A DNA stretch of 64,000 nt, taken from Amblyomma americanum (lineage: Eukaryota; Arthropoda; Arachnida; Ixodida; Ixodidae). Both the position numbers and the translations under genes were made by a program. Positions 1-9,998 of the stretch are shown here, piece after piece (position 1 is the first letter of the stretch; each line of letters starts with the position of its first letter). The notes under the pieces were generated by a model. The model was not told the DNA's origin and searched no databases. It worked only from the letters and a program-made list of their open reading frames with translations. The stretch covers positions 139,040,343 through 139,104,342 of the forward strand of contig NC_135505.1 of NCBI RefSeq assembly GCF_052857255.1, given 5' to 3'.

Positions 1-550
1 TTTTTTCATATAATGTAAGACTTCACTATCAGAATCAATATATCGGCAGATCACCCGACGGCAGCTTTTTAAATTTTTTATTAATGTATTTGCTAGCTAG
101 ATTTTATGGCAGTTTTAACTGTTCGATGCGAACGATAGAAACGCTTTAATAGAAAGATTTTGCAACATGTAAGAAGAACGGACCATTACCTTCAATATTT
201 CTATAACTGTCTTAAAATTTTCCAATGTTCAAAACTTTTAGCCGAGAATGTTGGACATGTTACGAGTTGAGTGCTACACAGTCCTATTGCCATTAGATGC
301 GAGCTGCTTTGCATGGGGAGGTTGAGAAACCATGATCTCGCGAAGTCCTCTAGAAAGAAGCAGATTTGACCGCCTCCTTTGCCATACACAGTCGGACCTG
401 GCACTGCGCCACGAATTTTGAAAGTATTGCGATCACTACAGAAACCAAGGCGCGTGTCACGCGTAAAGTTCTGGAATCATAAAGAATCGCTAGGTTTAAG
501 CGGTATTGCTGGGGCTCGGATTCCATAGACCAGAATCATGAGCCATTTTC
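1..550. other. Intergenic, nothing recognised
   Basis: AT-rich non-coding sequence. Short open frames on both strands lack coding-like composition and splice context. I see no repeat shared with the rest of the window. Confidence 0.5.
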
Positions 551-672
551 CGACGCGGCCATTGGATGGATAGATGGATGGATAAGGCTGAACCCTTTTA
601 ATCGAGCGGTGGTTCAAGCCACCTAGCCATGACTTGTGAAATTTTACTCTTGTCTTGATTTTAGCCGCCATT
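551..672 (-). mobile_element. LINE 3' end fragment (TCCA-tailed family)
   Basis: On the minus strand this reads as the 3' untranslated end of the same LINE that is present in longer form at 48840-50498: TTTTAGCC complement, then the 'agtcatggctaggtggcttg' type block, then a TCCA/TATCC tail. The tail (GGAT repeats on the plus strand) lies at 551-580. Only the last 120 bases or so are present, as expected of severe 5' truncation. Confidence 0.75.
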
Positions 673-1863
673 TTCCGCCGACTGACGCGCCGCGGTGCGG
701 GCGTTTCTTTGAGTTCTGCAGGGGTGCGGCAGCTCGGCTACCACGCCTGCATATAGCCGCGATCTACGGCCCTTCGGGTGCCACAAAAATCATTGCTGAG
801 CATACTTCCACAGCGCAGTTGTGTTGCAAGAAGTCTTTGCGTTACCAAACGGATAAAATTAATGCGTTAATCATGACATTTAATTTGAAATTCACGTTAA
901 TTGTGCCGGCGCTTAGCACGCGCTCGTGATTATATCGCTGCCGTCTTGGTGCTGCATTGCAGAGAACACTTTTTTGGCCAGTATCAAGTGTTAGGTGTCT
1001 GGCAAGCATGCACTTCCACTTTCAATGCGCTCTAAATCGTTCCTGCTGGCTATAAAAGCGTCACCCACAAACAGGGCTTTGTTGTCGCCTGCGTGGTGGT
1101 GCGCCAGTTACATCAACAGATGATCGTTGTGAGCTCAACTGGGTCCCAAGGCTAACAGAAAACAAATTTTCTCATGGTTTATGCTATTTGGCGCATAAAA
1201 ATCTTATTTTCCCCTAACTCATCAAAGCTTTAAGACTTATTACGAGAGAAGCCAGCCTTCACGAATTTTGTGGCCCGAAGTCGGGTTTAATTTATTCGGA
1301 AGCTCTCGGCGCGTGTGACAGCGTCACGTACCCGTTTGGCGAAGTGTCAAATAATGCAAAATGTCTTCTATATTTTTGTGTGATTCCGGCAGATACCAAC
1401 AGCTGAAGGATACTACACTCAGCCCTTTACCCCGCCGATCCCTTGACATAAGTTCGAAAATAGCAACTTAATCTGGTAGCGGTCATGCTTACATTCCCGT
1501 ACAGTAAATTTACTTAATTGGAACAATAACAGCTGAGCTCACGGATGCTGAAGACGTACTGATGATTTAAAACACGCGCTCCGCCCGGACAACCTGCAAT
1601 CTGCAGCTGGCCGATCAGGTTATCGCTTGCACATCACTGCACTATCGAATCAAATCAAGAAATCTACATTCAGATGCATAAAATTCTCTTTTATTGTAGC
1701 GCACGTAAAAGACGGCATGAAACGACGCGCCAACGCAGAAGTCTACTTACAAGTACCGGTTTACAGTCCGCACCCTACCAGGTCGACTACCCTCGGATGT
1801 CACATTAACGCGCGACAAGTGTGTCAGATAACCGTAGAATGGTCTGGTAGCGGGAAAATGTGA
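673..1863. other. Intergenic, nothing recognised
   Basis: No gene, RNA or repeat could be supported. Open frames here are below 100 codons and have no family resemblance. Confidence 0.5.
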
Positions 1864-2200
1864 ATGGGGAACCTGCGCTGCCAAGGTGGCACTGCAACTG
1901 TTGCATTCGGTGACTCAAAACTGCTTTTATCAGCCGCTTGGGCCGCTGCAAACGCGAGAACACATTCTGCGCGATTAGATACCCGCGTTTGGCTGACAGC
2001 ATTCACTGCCTAGCTTCTCTCGGCGTAGCCCAGATAGCTGACGCATAGCACGTGCGCCTTCGACAGGGCGCGGAGGCTCACGCCAATAAGCACCTGAAGA
2101 TGGCGCGGAAAAGTACTACCCAAAACTGCTTGCTCTTCTCGCTAGGCAGTGTGTTATGGCGCTGCAATCGGCACCGCAAACATCAGTGCAAGTTCCCCAT
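1864..2200. mobile_element. MITE, copy 1 (about 337 bp)
   Basis: The element is bounded by inverted ends: ATGGGGAACCTGCGCTG at the left, and at the right the complement of ATGGGGAACTTGCACTG (15 of 17 bases agree). Nearly the same sequence recurs at 52732-53064 in the same orientation, over 90% identical by eye. No reading frame suggests a transposase, so this looks like a non-autonomous DNA transposon. Superfamily is not assigned, because target-site duplications are not clear. Confidence 0.75.
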
Positions 2201-2265
2201 AGTGATGCACGGCACACACCCACGTGCGTTAGGTGCGGAGCGCATTAACGACGGAAGCGAAGATG

Positions 2266-2390
2266 GTGTAAACACCAAGGAGGTTATAATAAATCTTCTG
2301 GAGTGGAGGGGCGCTCGAAAAGTGAAGCCGACGATTAAGATTTAATGTAAGGTTACGTCAAGTTTTAATGTAACCTCCTTGGTAAACACC
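2266..2390. repeat. Inverted repeat around 85-bp loop
   Basis: ACCAAGGAGGTTA ends at 2286, and its perfect complement TAACCTCCTTGGT begins at 2371. The flanks (GGTGTAAAC and AAACACC) extend the match imperfectly. The structure could be a small foldback element or a remnant of one. A GC-rich block follows at 2395-2500. Confidence 0.55.
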
Positions 2391-2689
2391 CATTCTACGC
2401 GCGGCGCCAGCGCAACCCGCAGTCCACCGCGCCGCGCGCGCAGATGGCGACTGGTGTCGAGAGTAGGAGCGCGCCCGCAGCCTGCGTGCGAGGGTAAAAC
2501 AATGTGGTCTCTAGCAATGTCTGGTAAAGAAGTCATGCCTTCGTCGACGATTTCTTCGCTGCGAATAACATGTATATGCCTTCTGAACCATCAAAATAAA
2601 GTACCATTCTGTTTTCTATGCTCGTGCTTTTGTAGTCAATTCGACCTCTGACACCGGATACGAACTCTCTAAGAGATTTTTGTAGCGAT

Positions 2690-2893
2690 AGCTACAATAC
2701 GCTTACTTTCTTTCTAAAGTAAGCGTAGCAGGGGGCGGCAGAAGGTTAGATGGGCGGATGAGATTAAGAAGTTTGCAGGCAAAGGGTGGATGCAGCTGGC
2801 AAAGGATAGGGTTAATTGGAGAGACATGGGAGAGGCCTTTGCCCTGCAGTGGGTGTAGTAAGGCTGATGATGATGATGATGAGCTACAATACG
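2690..2893 (+). mobile_element. RTE-type LINE 3' end with 12-bp target-site duplication
   Basis: Codons 2721-2858 encode the extreme C-terminus of an RTE/BovB-like reverse transcriptase. It reads V-R-W-A-D-E-I-K-K-F-A-G, then W-M-Q-L-A-K-D-R, then W-R-D-M-G-E-A-F and L-Q-W before a TAG, which is the usual end of that family. A (TGA)n tail follows at 2864-2881. The 12 bases AGCTACAATACG occur just before (2690-2701) and just after (2882-2893), so the insertion spans 2702-2881. A 10-bp perfect hairpin (2700-2709 with 2716-2725) lies at its 5' junction. Confidence 0.85.
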
Positions 2894-2944
2894 GTATAAT
2901 TTAGAGCCTTCAGCGTGGCGGTGCAGCCACGGGCGCCACGCTGT

Positions 2945-3031
2945 CACGTGGTTCGTCACGTGGTGCGGAGCAGCTGCCGTCTGCGCGGCGCCGTGGCTGA
3001 TCACGTGGTTCGTCACCTGGTTGGTCACGTG
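2945..3031. promoter_or_regulatory. Cluster of CACGTG palindromes (E-boxes)
   Basis: Four CACGTG sites at 2945, 2957, 3002 and 3026, plus CACCTG at 3014, lie within 87 bases of GC-rich sequence. The block is partly a tandem duplication, since TCACGTGGTTCGTCAC occurs twice and GTGGTGCGGAGCAGCTG occurs twice. CACGTG is the canonical site of several bHLH factors. Whether the cluster is functional or a duplication by-product cannot be told from sequence. Confidence 0.45.
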
Positions 3032-3974
3032 ACCAGCCGCGTGGTGCGGAGCAGCTGCTGCTGCTGGCGGCGCAGCGCACCGGCGAAGCCGAGCTGCCAC
3101 AGCTGTGCGCATGCGCCGTGTCAAGTGGGACGAAGATGAAGAAGGAACGCCCAGAGAAACGGAGCGTCGAAAGGCTGACTTTGCAATTCAACTGAGCAAG
3201 TTCTACTCGGCCAGCTGTAGCCATCGCGTCCCTCCAGGTTTAACCAGAGCTAAACCGCCACCAATTTTTAGTCCTGTCCGGAGCAACAATGACCGTTAGT
3301 CCCCCGAAAGCAAGCTTGGACAGTGAAAAGACTAACCGCGGGACGAGGCAATCCAGCGCAGATTCTAAGGACCAGAATGTAAGCCTCTGGGAGCAAGGAG
3401 GCAGTCCTCGCTGCTATTACCTGCTCAGCTGTAAGTCGCCAACGCTCATATTTGCTGCACATTAAATTGTTACCTTTCGCAATCGAATTGTGCAAGAGAA
3501 CGCAACAAATAAAAGAAAATGGAGGATGCTTCCAGAGTGGAACGCGACAGCGTGTTGCAGCGCTGCCAGGGTATTATGTACGCATCAATACACAAACACA
3601 CTTCACTGATTCATTACTTTGTGTACTGGTTTAAAGAATCAGTACGCAAGTATACTACTCAGAAGGCATCACAGGGAAGCAGAATTGATCGTGCCCTTAA
3701 AGGAATCTTAGTTTAAATCAGCGTTTGGCAATTCATGTCACAATATTTTATTGATCTTCGCTCACAGGTTGAAAACCATCGCGGTGCTTGTTTTAGGTTG
3801 GTACGTTTTATGAAAGACTGGTAACGTTGTTAGAGTTATCTTGAAAAAAAAAATTCGGGCCACAGCAAATACCGAGTAGGCCACTTTGTGCCGCATCAGA
3901 TGTTTTGTCAAATAGGAAGGCGAGCTAGCTTCTGTTCATTTATTTTGTTACTGAAAAGCGCTAAGTAGTTAGAA
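3032..3974. other. Intergenic; one weak plus-strand ORF
   Basis: A plus-strand frame at 3111-3299 begins M-R-R-V-K-W-D-E-D-E-E-G and is charged for about 30 codons, which looks more coding-like than its surroundings. It has no convincing splice sites or homology. It could be an exon or repeat debris. Nothing else is recognised. Confidence 0.3.
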
Positions 3975-4214
3975 GGTTTGGTTTATGGTTTATTGGGGTT
4001 TAACGTCCCAAAGCGACTCAGGCTATGAGAGACGCTGTAGTGAAGGGCTCCGGAAATTTCGACAACCTGGGGTTATTTAACGTGCACTGACATCGCACAG
4101 TACACGGGCCTCTAGAATTTCGCCTCCATCGAAATTCGACCGCCGCGGCCGGGATCGAACCCGCGTCTTTCGAGCCAGTAGCCGAGCGCCATAACCACTC
4201 AGCCACCGCGGCGG
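3975..4214 (-). mobile_element. tRNA-derived SINE (Ruka-like), copy 1
   Basis: On the minus strand the element starts with a tRNA-like head. It has an A-box-like GGTGGCTGAGTGG, a B box GGTTCGATCCC, then the body CGATGGAGGCGAAATTC and GTGCACGTTAAA. It ends in the AAACCCCAATAAACCATAAACC tail. It is full length at about 240 bp and closely matches the copies at 26410 and 29581. The resemblance to the tick Ruka SINE is from memory. Confidence 0.9.
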
Positions 4215-5884
4215 CTGTAGTTAGAAGGGCTGAGAGGAGACTTTATTACAAGAAATTTATGCTTTCGAGGGTTAGACGCATATTTCACATGCCCAGTGCT
4301 GGCTGTGAGCTCTCTTGTCAGGAGGACGAGAAATATCTGGTGGCAGGACAAATGGAAGGTCAGCCAGTCTTCCCAAGAGGCTCTTGTGCAGCCGGGGATC
4401 GGTGGTTGGAGCGGAGGATAGTACCATGCAGGCGATGGTCAGTGGGTCTGCGTAAAAGCTACAACTTCGAGGTGTCGATGGAGAGGCTAGCATGCCGATG
4501 TCCGGGGGAGGGGAAGGTGTCTGCTTGCAGCTGCCTATAGTGAAAAGCTTCCTCAAGAGTGTTCAGTGAGGAAGTGGGGCTGTGGTGGAGGTATCCATTT
4601 ATATATTTATTCAATACCGCCAGCCGCCTTTTGGAGGCCAATGTAATGGAAGGACAACCAGTCTATCGCAGTGGTCGTAACTGTACCCGCGTAAAGAACT
4701 CGCGTAGGATCAATGAACACTAATTACCTGCCTCGCATTCCGACCGTACCATAGGCAACCTAGGCACGTTGATCGCTAGCCAGCTGGTGACAGCAGAGTG
4801 CCTTGGCACACAGACAAGGTGCTTCCAGCCGGTGGAAGCGGGAATTCCGCGAATCGCGCATTTCTTTGGACTCTGTGAGGTTGCTTACATGTTGATTAGT
4901 AATAATAGTGTGAAAGCACTCATGCGTACGCTCACCAACACCGACCAAGAATCCTGTCACCGTACGTAATGTTCGAAATAACGGTTCTTTCGGTCTTGTG
5001 CCGTCGCCTAGCAACCTGAGTTACTGCTCGAGCTTACCCGAGTTACTATAGGGTAGGTTCGGAGGAGTGTCGCGCCAGCTGCGCTGCAGGTTGCTCGGGC
5101 AGAGCAACCTGGGTTGCACAATCCCTACGGGTGGCTGTGATAGAAACAGCCGCCTGCCTGTGCAATGGCACATCTCTTAACGTCATTCTCATCGCGGGAT
5201 TCTCTTAAGGCGGAGCTGAAGTTTTTCCTTCAATTCTTTTGCTTTCAAGTTCGCGTCTGCTTCGTGGTCTATTAAACGCAGCTATATTCACCCCGCACAG
5301 ACTCCTATCTTTGAGCTCAAGTCACACGTTTCTTCCTGCCAGACAAATGGAGCTTTCGATGATTTTGTAACAGCCTCGTCTGAGGGCTTCAAACCCTTAG
5401 GCAGCGCAGTGTTTGAATCTTTTCAGGCCTCATAGGGTGCAGTGCACGTGATTGACGCGAGGACTAGTTCAACTTTGCCGAAGTTTCCACAGAAGGCTAC
5501 TAATATAACCAGTTTACCGTAAAGGCGACTGCGTTTTGAACAGTATTTCGCTCTTCCATCAGAAAAAGCAAAGTCCTTATTGTAGCCTTCACAACACGCG
5601 CAATACACCTGACACTCGATAGCAAAGTACGGAAGAGGCCGATATGTTACCGGAAATGCGCAGTCTGATCATCCCCTCTGCATATTGTGCGCGACAAAAA
5701 CTCGCACAATCGCGATTGTGCTTCATTCGGCGATGAAATACGTTGTGAATACTGCATTGAGAATTGCTATGTGGTACACATTGACAGAAGACCTCACAGC
5801 GCCCATTTCTGCCGCGGACGAGACCCCAATGCTTTTCGCTTGCTCAGCGAATAAAAAGAAAACAAAACGATGTGTGATTATTTC
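4215..5884. other. Intergenic, 3' flank of gene A
   Basis: No gene recognised. The segment 4990-5225 (with paired blocks GCAACCTG and CTTAAGGCGGAGCT) looks like transposon debris, because related CTAAAGGCGGAACTTAAG text recurs near 31690. No protein-coding frame is supported. Confidence 0.35.
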
Positions 5885-5890
5885 TTTATT
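5885..5890 (-). terminator. Candidate poly(A) signal of gene A
   Basis: AATAAA on the minus strand (TTTATT on the plus), about 450 nt beyond the stop codon of gene A. It is the first canonical hexamer that I found downstream. Confidence 0.4.
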
Positions 5891-6340
5891 GCGACGATGA
5901 CATTTAGATGCTGTTGGCTGGAAATATGTAATAAAAGGCCGCGTTTCAATGCTTGGGAAACCGTTATGCAGAGGTTACTGCTGGCTGCAAGTGTATGGTG
6001 ACTTGTTAGAATGCACGGGGAATTCAGAGCAGCATACATAAGTGCTAGATGTACCTAATATGGATATGCTTTGTGTTTTATGTGCTTCACGCTCCAGCAT
6101 CTAATGCAGGAGTGCCGAATAAACTTTTTCGTGTCGCATTGTTACACCATTACCACACGCTAAGCAGTATGCTGCGAACGACGCACAAAATGAACTGTGA
6201 TGAACAATGTGATCCCTGTGGAAGCGTCGTCATCACGGAGGGCATGTTGCAGACCTTGTCGCTTGGTTCCGAGGGTGGTGCGGTGTCCGACGGTGCCAAC
6301 ACGCGCCGCGGTCGTTCCAAGAAGGCCTTAAACCACCGCA

Positions 6341-9300
6341 CTATGGTTCATCGTCGATTTCGGACAAATCGGGATAATACGAGCAATACCTGTCAAGATC
6401 CTTTTGCAGGCCGCTCCAGCTGTCTACGTCCCATGCAACCGAGCTTCGAGTGTCGTTCAGATAACTCCGTTGTTCCATCTTCCATGCGTCCGGAGTACAG
6501 TACACTTCATAATTCCAGCGGTCTCCCACTTGGGCTGCCTCCGTGTCATCAATTCCACTCCATCTTCCGAGCTCGAATGTGGCTGAGGTCAAGCACCCTG
6601 TATCCTTCCAACTTTTGTTCCCTTTTCCTGTATCTGTGAGAGGACGGATGTTCATGTGACTCCAATATCTCATTTTCCATTCATCTTTACTAACATTCGG
6701 TTCATCCGCTGGGTGTGGATGTGGTCTTCCAGAGGATTTAGCGCTTATTTCAGTGGGCCTTAGCATGTTCGGAAATTCGGATTGCGCTGTCTCTTTCCCA
6801 ATATTTCCAACCGGATGTACACTTTTTGGTGCCTGCTTGGGTGTTTGAGCCTGTTTTTCATTTCTTCCGATTATTGGCACTTGCCCGTTTTGCGTAGGTA
6901 TACTACACATCCCGTCGGCACCAGATGGCTCCCGCAGTGACGATGCAGGTGTTAGTAAAAAGGCCGCTGGCGCTTTGCTGTCGAACTTATGCGCGATAGC
7001 GCCATTGTTTTCATAAGTCGCTGAGCGTGGCTTATCTTTTGTCCTGTTAAACACCAGACTTGCTGGTTCATCCGCAGCTGAAGTCTCGTTTTCGGGGTCC
7101 GTATCGTCCACTGAGAGAACCGCGAATGCATTCGATGCTCCGTCCTCCGACGTTCCCTCCGGCGACTGCTCTCTGGCCCTGACCGCCGAAGTAGGCCTTA
7201 CGGACTTCAGTTTCGTGTTCTTCAGTTTGGTCCGCGATTGCTTTGACATTTCTTCCGACTGTTGCAATGTGGGCCAGTTGTCAAAGGACATTTCTTTCTT
7301 TGCGTGACGTGGTGCGAGGGCTGCTTTGCGTCCTTCCAAGTAGGCAACACGACGTGAACGTCTTTCATTTCCAGCTAGGGCCTTTGTTTCCGGGCGTGAC
7401 TCTCGCTCTTTCAGTGGGAACTTTCGTTTCCTCTCGGGCTCAGTTTTTTCGCACACAGGTAGGGAAGGCTCCTTTTTGTCACGCGTTCCTGCCTTTTGTG
7501 TTTTCCTGCCTTGTGCGTTTTGAAGCTGCTCCTTTAGCGCACATGTTTGTTCAGTTCCGTGATCCGCCTTTTCAGGATCCGGTCGAGAATACGTCATTTC
7601 AGGGCGCGTCTGTTCCGTTTGTGCCATGCTTTGAACTTCCAGTTTGAGTGCACGTCTTCGTTCAGTTACCCACTTCTCTTTTTCGCGACAGAGTCCTACG
7701 GCGTGCATCAGCTTTTCCTTTGATTGCTCCGAAGTAATCTGCAGATCAATCGTTTGTTGTTTGTCTATTGCCGGGGCGATGTTTTCCTTGAGTGATTCGA
7801 TGTCAGCGGCAGGTGCGTACACAGGAGGCGTAGGCTTCTCCATCTCAGATTTCTCAGATTGGTTTGATTCAAACACTGGAGAGGATATCTCTATATGTAC
7901 CCTCTGCGATACTTCTGGCTGAGGCACGGGAAAGAGCCTTTCCATGTCTGAATTTTCCGACAGATCTCCTTCAAGCACAGGACAAGATTTTTCAGTCCTT
8001 TCCGCTTGCCACGGGTCTCGCTCAAGCTCTGGTCGAGATTTTTTAAAATCTGACTGCGACGCTTTTGCAGCAAGCACTAGACAAGCGCTCTCAATCTCTG
8101 ACTTCGACATTTCCGACTCAGCCGCAGGACAAGGTACCTCCACGTGTGGTTTCTCCGATAGCTCTGCCTTAGCAAGTGGAAAAAATCGCCCCCTCTCTGG
8201 GTTTTCCGATACTTCCGGCGCAACCACTGCACAAGATCCGCTACTTTTTGGCTTCTCCGATAGTTCTGTCCCAGTCACTGGACAATATTGCACCCCCTCT
8301 GGGTCCTCTGATACTTCCGGCTCAGCCACTGGGCAAGATCCGTCCATGTTTGGCTCAGCCAATAGTTCTGCCTCTACCACTAGACACAATATCTCCATTT
8401 CTGGGTTCTCCGGTACTCCCAACTCATCTACCGAACAACACTGCTCCTGAGTTCTGTTCGATACTTCTGCCAAGACCGGAAGCCTCTCGAGCAACTTGTT
8501 TAAAGACAACTGCGATTCCTTCACATTTTCCATCAATTCGTCAAACGTGGATTGACCTGATACCTCTGTGCCATCTGATGCAACTGATTCACCGTCGACT
8601 CCGATGGTTTCCTCGACAAAGTTCAAGCTGTCACGTTCGCTCAAGTGCCATAGCTGTGACCTTAGGAGGCTCGGATGTTGTCTGGTGACGTTCGAGAGCG
8701 AGAATGGGTGCTCTGGATCTGTCTGTCTTCCTCTGCTAGGCTCAGAGTGTATAACACAAGGTGCCAAGAAAGTCTGCGGGGGTTCTTTGGTTAACACCTC
8801 GTGTTCCATCAGAGCTCCCTCCTGTGTACTGAGTTCGTCTTGCAGTCTGTGGAAACTTTGCTGCAATTGGGGCCATGCTTGTTGAACCAATGACAAAGCT
8901 ACCTGCAGTTCAGTCCACGTTCCTTCAATCTTCCTCCAAAATCCTTCAAATGATGATAGCGCATTTTGAAGTGCGCGAAATGCGTCGACAAGCCCCGGTG
9001 GCAAAGGACGCAGCAGACGCTCTCCTGTTAAGTCGCCCTTGCAAGCGGCTTCTCCTTTCAGATGGCGTTCGGGGTGCGTCACTGCTTGGTGCACATTATC
9101 CTTCAGCGGAGGCGTCATTCTAAAAAGCTCGTTCTCAGCGCTTCCACTTCTCATTGTGTACCGATTTTCTGGAGTAAGGATCAGCTCTAGAGGACTCATG
9201 ACTTCGTTCGCAAGATGCCAGGGGAGTGCGGGATGTGAATCAGCGCCCCATTTGAGTTCCGGCGGAACTTCTCGCGAGGTAACCGGTTGGAAGTGAGTGG

Positions 9301-9844
9301 GTGGCGCATAATGATCGCTATGGAAAGGTTGGCCGTCCGCTTGATCCGAAGGAGCGTGTCTCAAGAAGCGAGAAGATTCTCGGTTGAAAGAGTGCTCCGA
9401 TACAAGTCTGCGCAACTCTACTTCGAGAGACTCATCAATCCTGCCACTTTGAAGGCGCCGAGATAGATGGGAATAGCGACCAGGAGTCAGTCGGCTAGGC
9501 GGCGTTTGCTCGGCGTTCGGCCATAGAGGAAATGCCGTTGTAGTTGCATATGCTCCCGCGGGAGACTCTGGGGTACGCGTGTATGAGCAACGCCCGGACT
9601 GCGCAGCAAACTCTTTTTCAACGCTTCTTCTGGCAAGCCCTAGAGGCGGTGTCGACTGTCTTGTCCTACCATATAGAGGCGGTGGCAGTGCTAGTAGCAA
9701 CGGCTCGGTATTCCAAGAAGGTGGAGAGCATCTGTAGGTAAACCAATTAGTATGGGGCGCTGCTTCTAGATAGCCCAGGTCTTCCAGCCACGTACTTGGA
9801 GGAGGAGAAGGAAGCATTGGTCTGGGCGTGTGCCGAGATCCCAT
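6341..9844 (-). CDS. Gene A: large repeat-containing disordered protein, array member 1
   Basis: An unrecognised protein of 1167 aa encoded without interruption. The start at 9844 is the first in-frame ATG after an in-frame TAG at 9932-9934. Residues 1-130 are Pro-rich. Residues 285-340 form a helical segment with two tandem Trp motifs, WRKIEGTWTELQVALSL (303-319) and a related copy at 324-340; the first is shared ungapped with genes B and C. Residues 470-670 are twelve degenerate 17-residue repeats, roughly C-P-V-x3-E-[LV]-S-E-[KN]-P-E. Residues 740-920 are highly charged and basic. The C-terminus is Trp-rich, with W-K-M...W-S-G occurring twice. There is no signal peptide, membrane segment or catalytic motif. 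A nuclear or scaffold role is possible but inferred only from composition. Confidence 0.8.
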   Translation of the reverse strand: MGSRHTPRPMLPSPPPSTWLEDLGYLEAAPHTNWFTYRCSPPSWNTEPLLLALPPPLYGRTRQSTPPLGLARRSVEKEFAAQSGRCSYTRTPESPAGAYATTTAFPLWPNAEQTPPSRLTPGRYSHLSRRLQSGRIDESLEVELRRLVSEHSFNRESSRFLRHAPSDQADGQPFHSDHYAPPTHFQPVTSREVPPELKWGADSHPALPWHLANEVMSPLELILTPENRYTMRSGSAENELFRMTPPLKDNVHQAVTHPERHLKGEAACKGDLTGERLLRPLPPGLVDAFRALQNALSSFEGFWRKIEGTWTELQVALSLVQQAWPQLQQSFHRLQDELSTQEGALMEHEVLTKEPPQTFLAPCVIHSEPSRGRQTDPEHPFSLSNVTRQHPSLLRSQLWHLSERDSLNFVEETIGVDGESVASDGTEVSGQSTFDELMENVKESQLSLNKLLERLPVLAEVSNRTQEQCCSVDELGVPENPEMEILCLVVEAELLAEPNMDGSCPVAEPEVSEDPEGVQYCPVTGTELSEKPKSSGSCAVVAPEVSENPERGRFFPLAKAELSEKPHVEVPCPAAESEMSKSEIESACLVLAAKASQSDFKKSRPELERDPWQAERTEKSCPVLEGDLSENSDMERLFPVPQPEVSQRVHIEISSPVFESNQSEKSEMEKPTPPVYAPAADIESLKENIAPAIDKQQTIDLQITSEQSKEKLMHAVGLCREKEKWVTERRRALKLEVQSMAQTEQTRPEMTYSRPDPEKADHGTEQTCALKEQLQNAQGRKTQKAGTRDKKEPSLPVCEKTEPERKRKFPLKERESRPETKALAGNERRSRRVAYLEGRKAALAPRHAKKEMSFDNWPTLQQSEEMSKQSRTKLKNTKLKSVRPTSAVRAREQSPEGTSEDGASNAFAVLSVDDTDPENETSAADEPASLVFNRTKDKPRSATYENNGAIAHKFDSKAPAAFLLTPASSLREPSGADGMCSIPTQNGQVPIIGRNEKQAQTPKQAPKSVHPVGNIGKETAQSEFPNMLRPTEISAKSSGRPHPHPADEPNVSKDEWKMRYWSHMNIRPLTDTGKGNKSWKDTGCLTSATFELGRWSGIDDTEAAQVGDRWNYEVYCTPDAWKMEQRSYLNDTRSSVAWDVDSWSGLQKDLDRYCSYYPDLSEIDDEP
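7835..8437 (-). repeat. Twelve degenerate 51-bp (17-aa) coding repeats in gene A
   Basis: Units such as CPVAEPEVSEDPEGVQY, CPVTGTELSEKPKSSGS and CAVVAPEVSENPERGRF follow each other without gaps. Two units have lost one codon. Cys or Phe at position 1 and Pro at position 2 are best kept. The divergence between units suggests an old expansion held in frame. Confidence 0.85.
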
Positions 9845-9934
9845 TGCCCTCTTTCCGCCGTTGTCGAAGAGTGGAGTCTTGGCCGCTGTTCTGGCACCGA
9901 AGTGGTGCCCAGTAGAATGCAGAAACTCTTCCTA

Positions 9935-9955
9935 TCAGCGATGGCAGGCAGGCAT
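9935..9955 (-). CDS. Short upstream ORF in gene A leader
   Basis: If transcription includes the exon starting at 9983, its first ATG (9955) opens a six-codon frame that stops at 9935-9937, 90 nt before the gene A start. Such an upstream ORF would dampen or regulate translation of A. This depends wholly on the inferred exon boundary. Confidence 0.3.
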   Translation of the reverse strand: MPACHR

Positions 9956-9982
9956 TGCAGGCTCTTGGCAAGGAGTTTGGAA

Positions 9983-9998
9983 CCTGCGGTTGATAGAA
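9983..9998 (-). promoter_or_regulatory. Candidate 3' splice site upstream of gene A
   Basis: The minus strand reads CTTCTATCAACCGCAG just before base 9983, a pyrimidine-containing tract ending in CAG. Genes B, C and D have such acceptors too, 63 to 134 nt before their ATGs. A leader exon would lie further right. Confidence 0.45.

Noticed and set aside
4140..4214. Possible functional tRNA gene (A and B box present)
   Set aside because: The head is part of a SINE repeated at least six times here; the acceptor stem and anticodon arm do not fold properly.
6150..6341. Frameshifted continuation of gene A (63 codons)
   Set aside because: It is in another frame, needs a GTG start or a frameshift, and no slippery site is visible.
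6049..6639. 196-codon plus-strand frame
   Set aside because: Over half of it is antisense to the 3' end of gene A, with no coding-like composition of its own.
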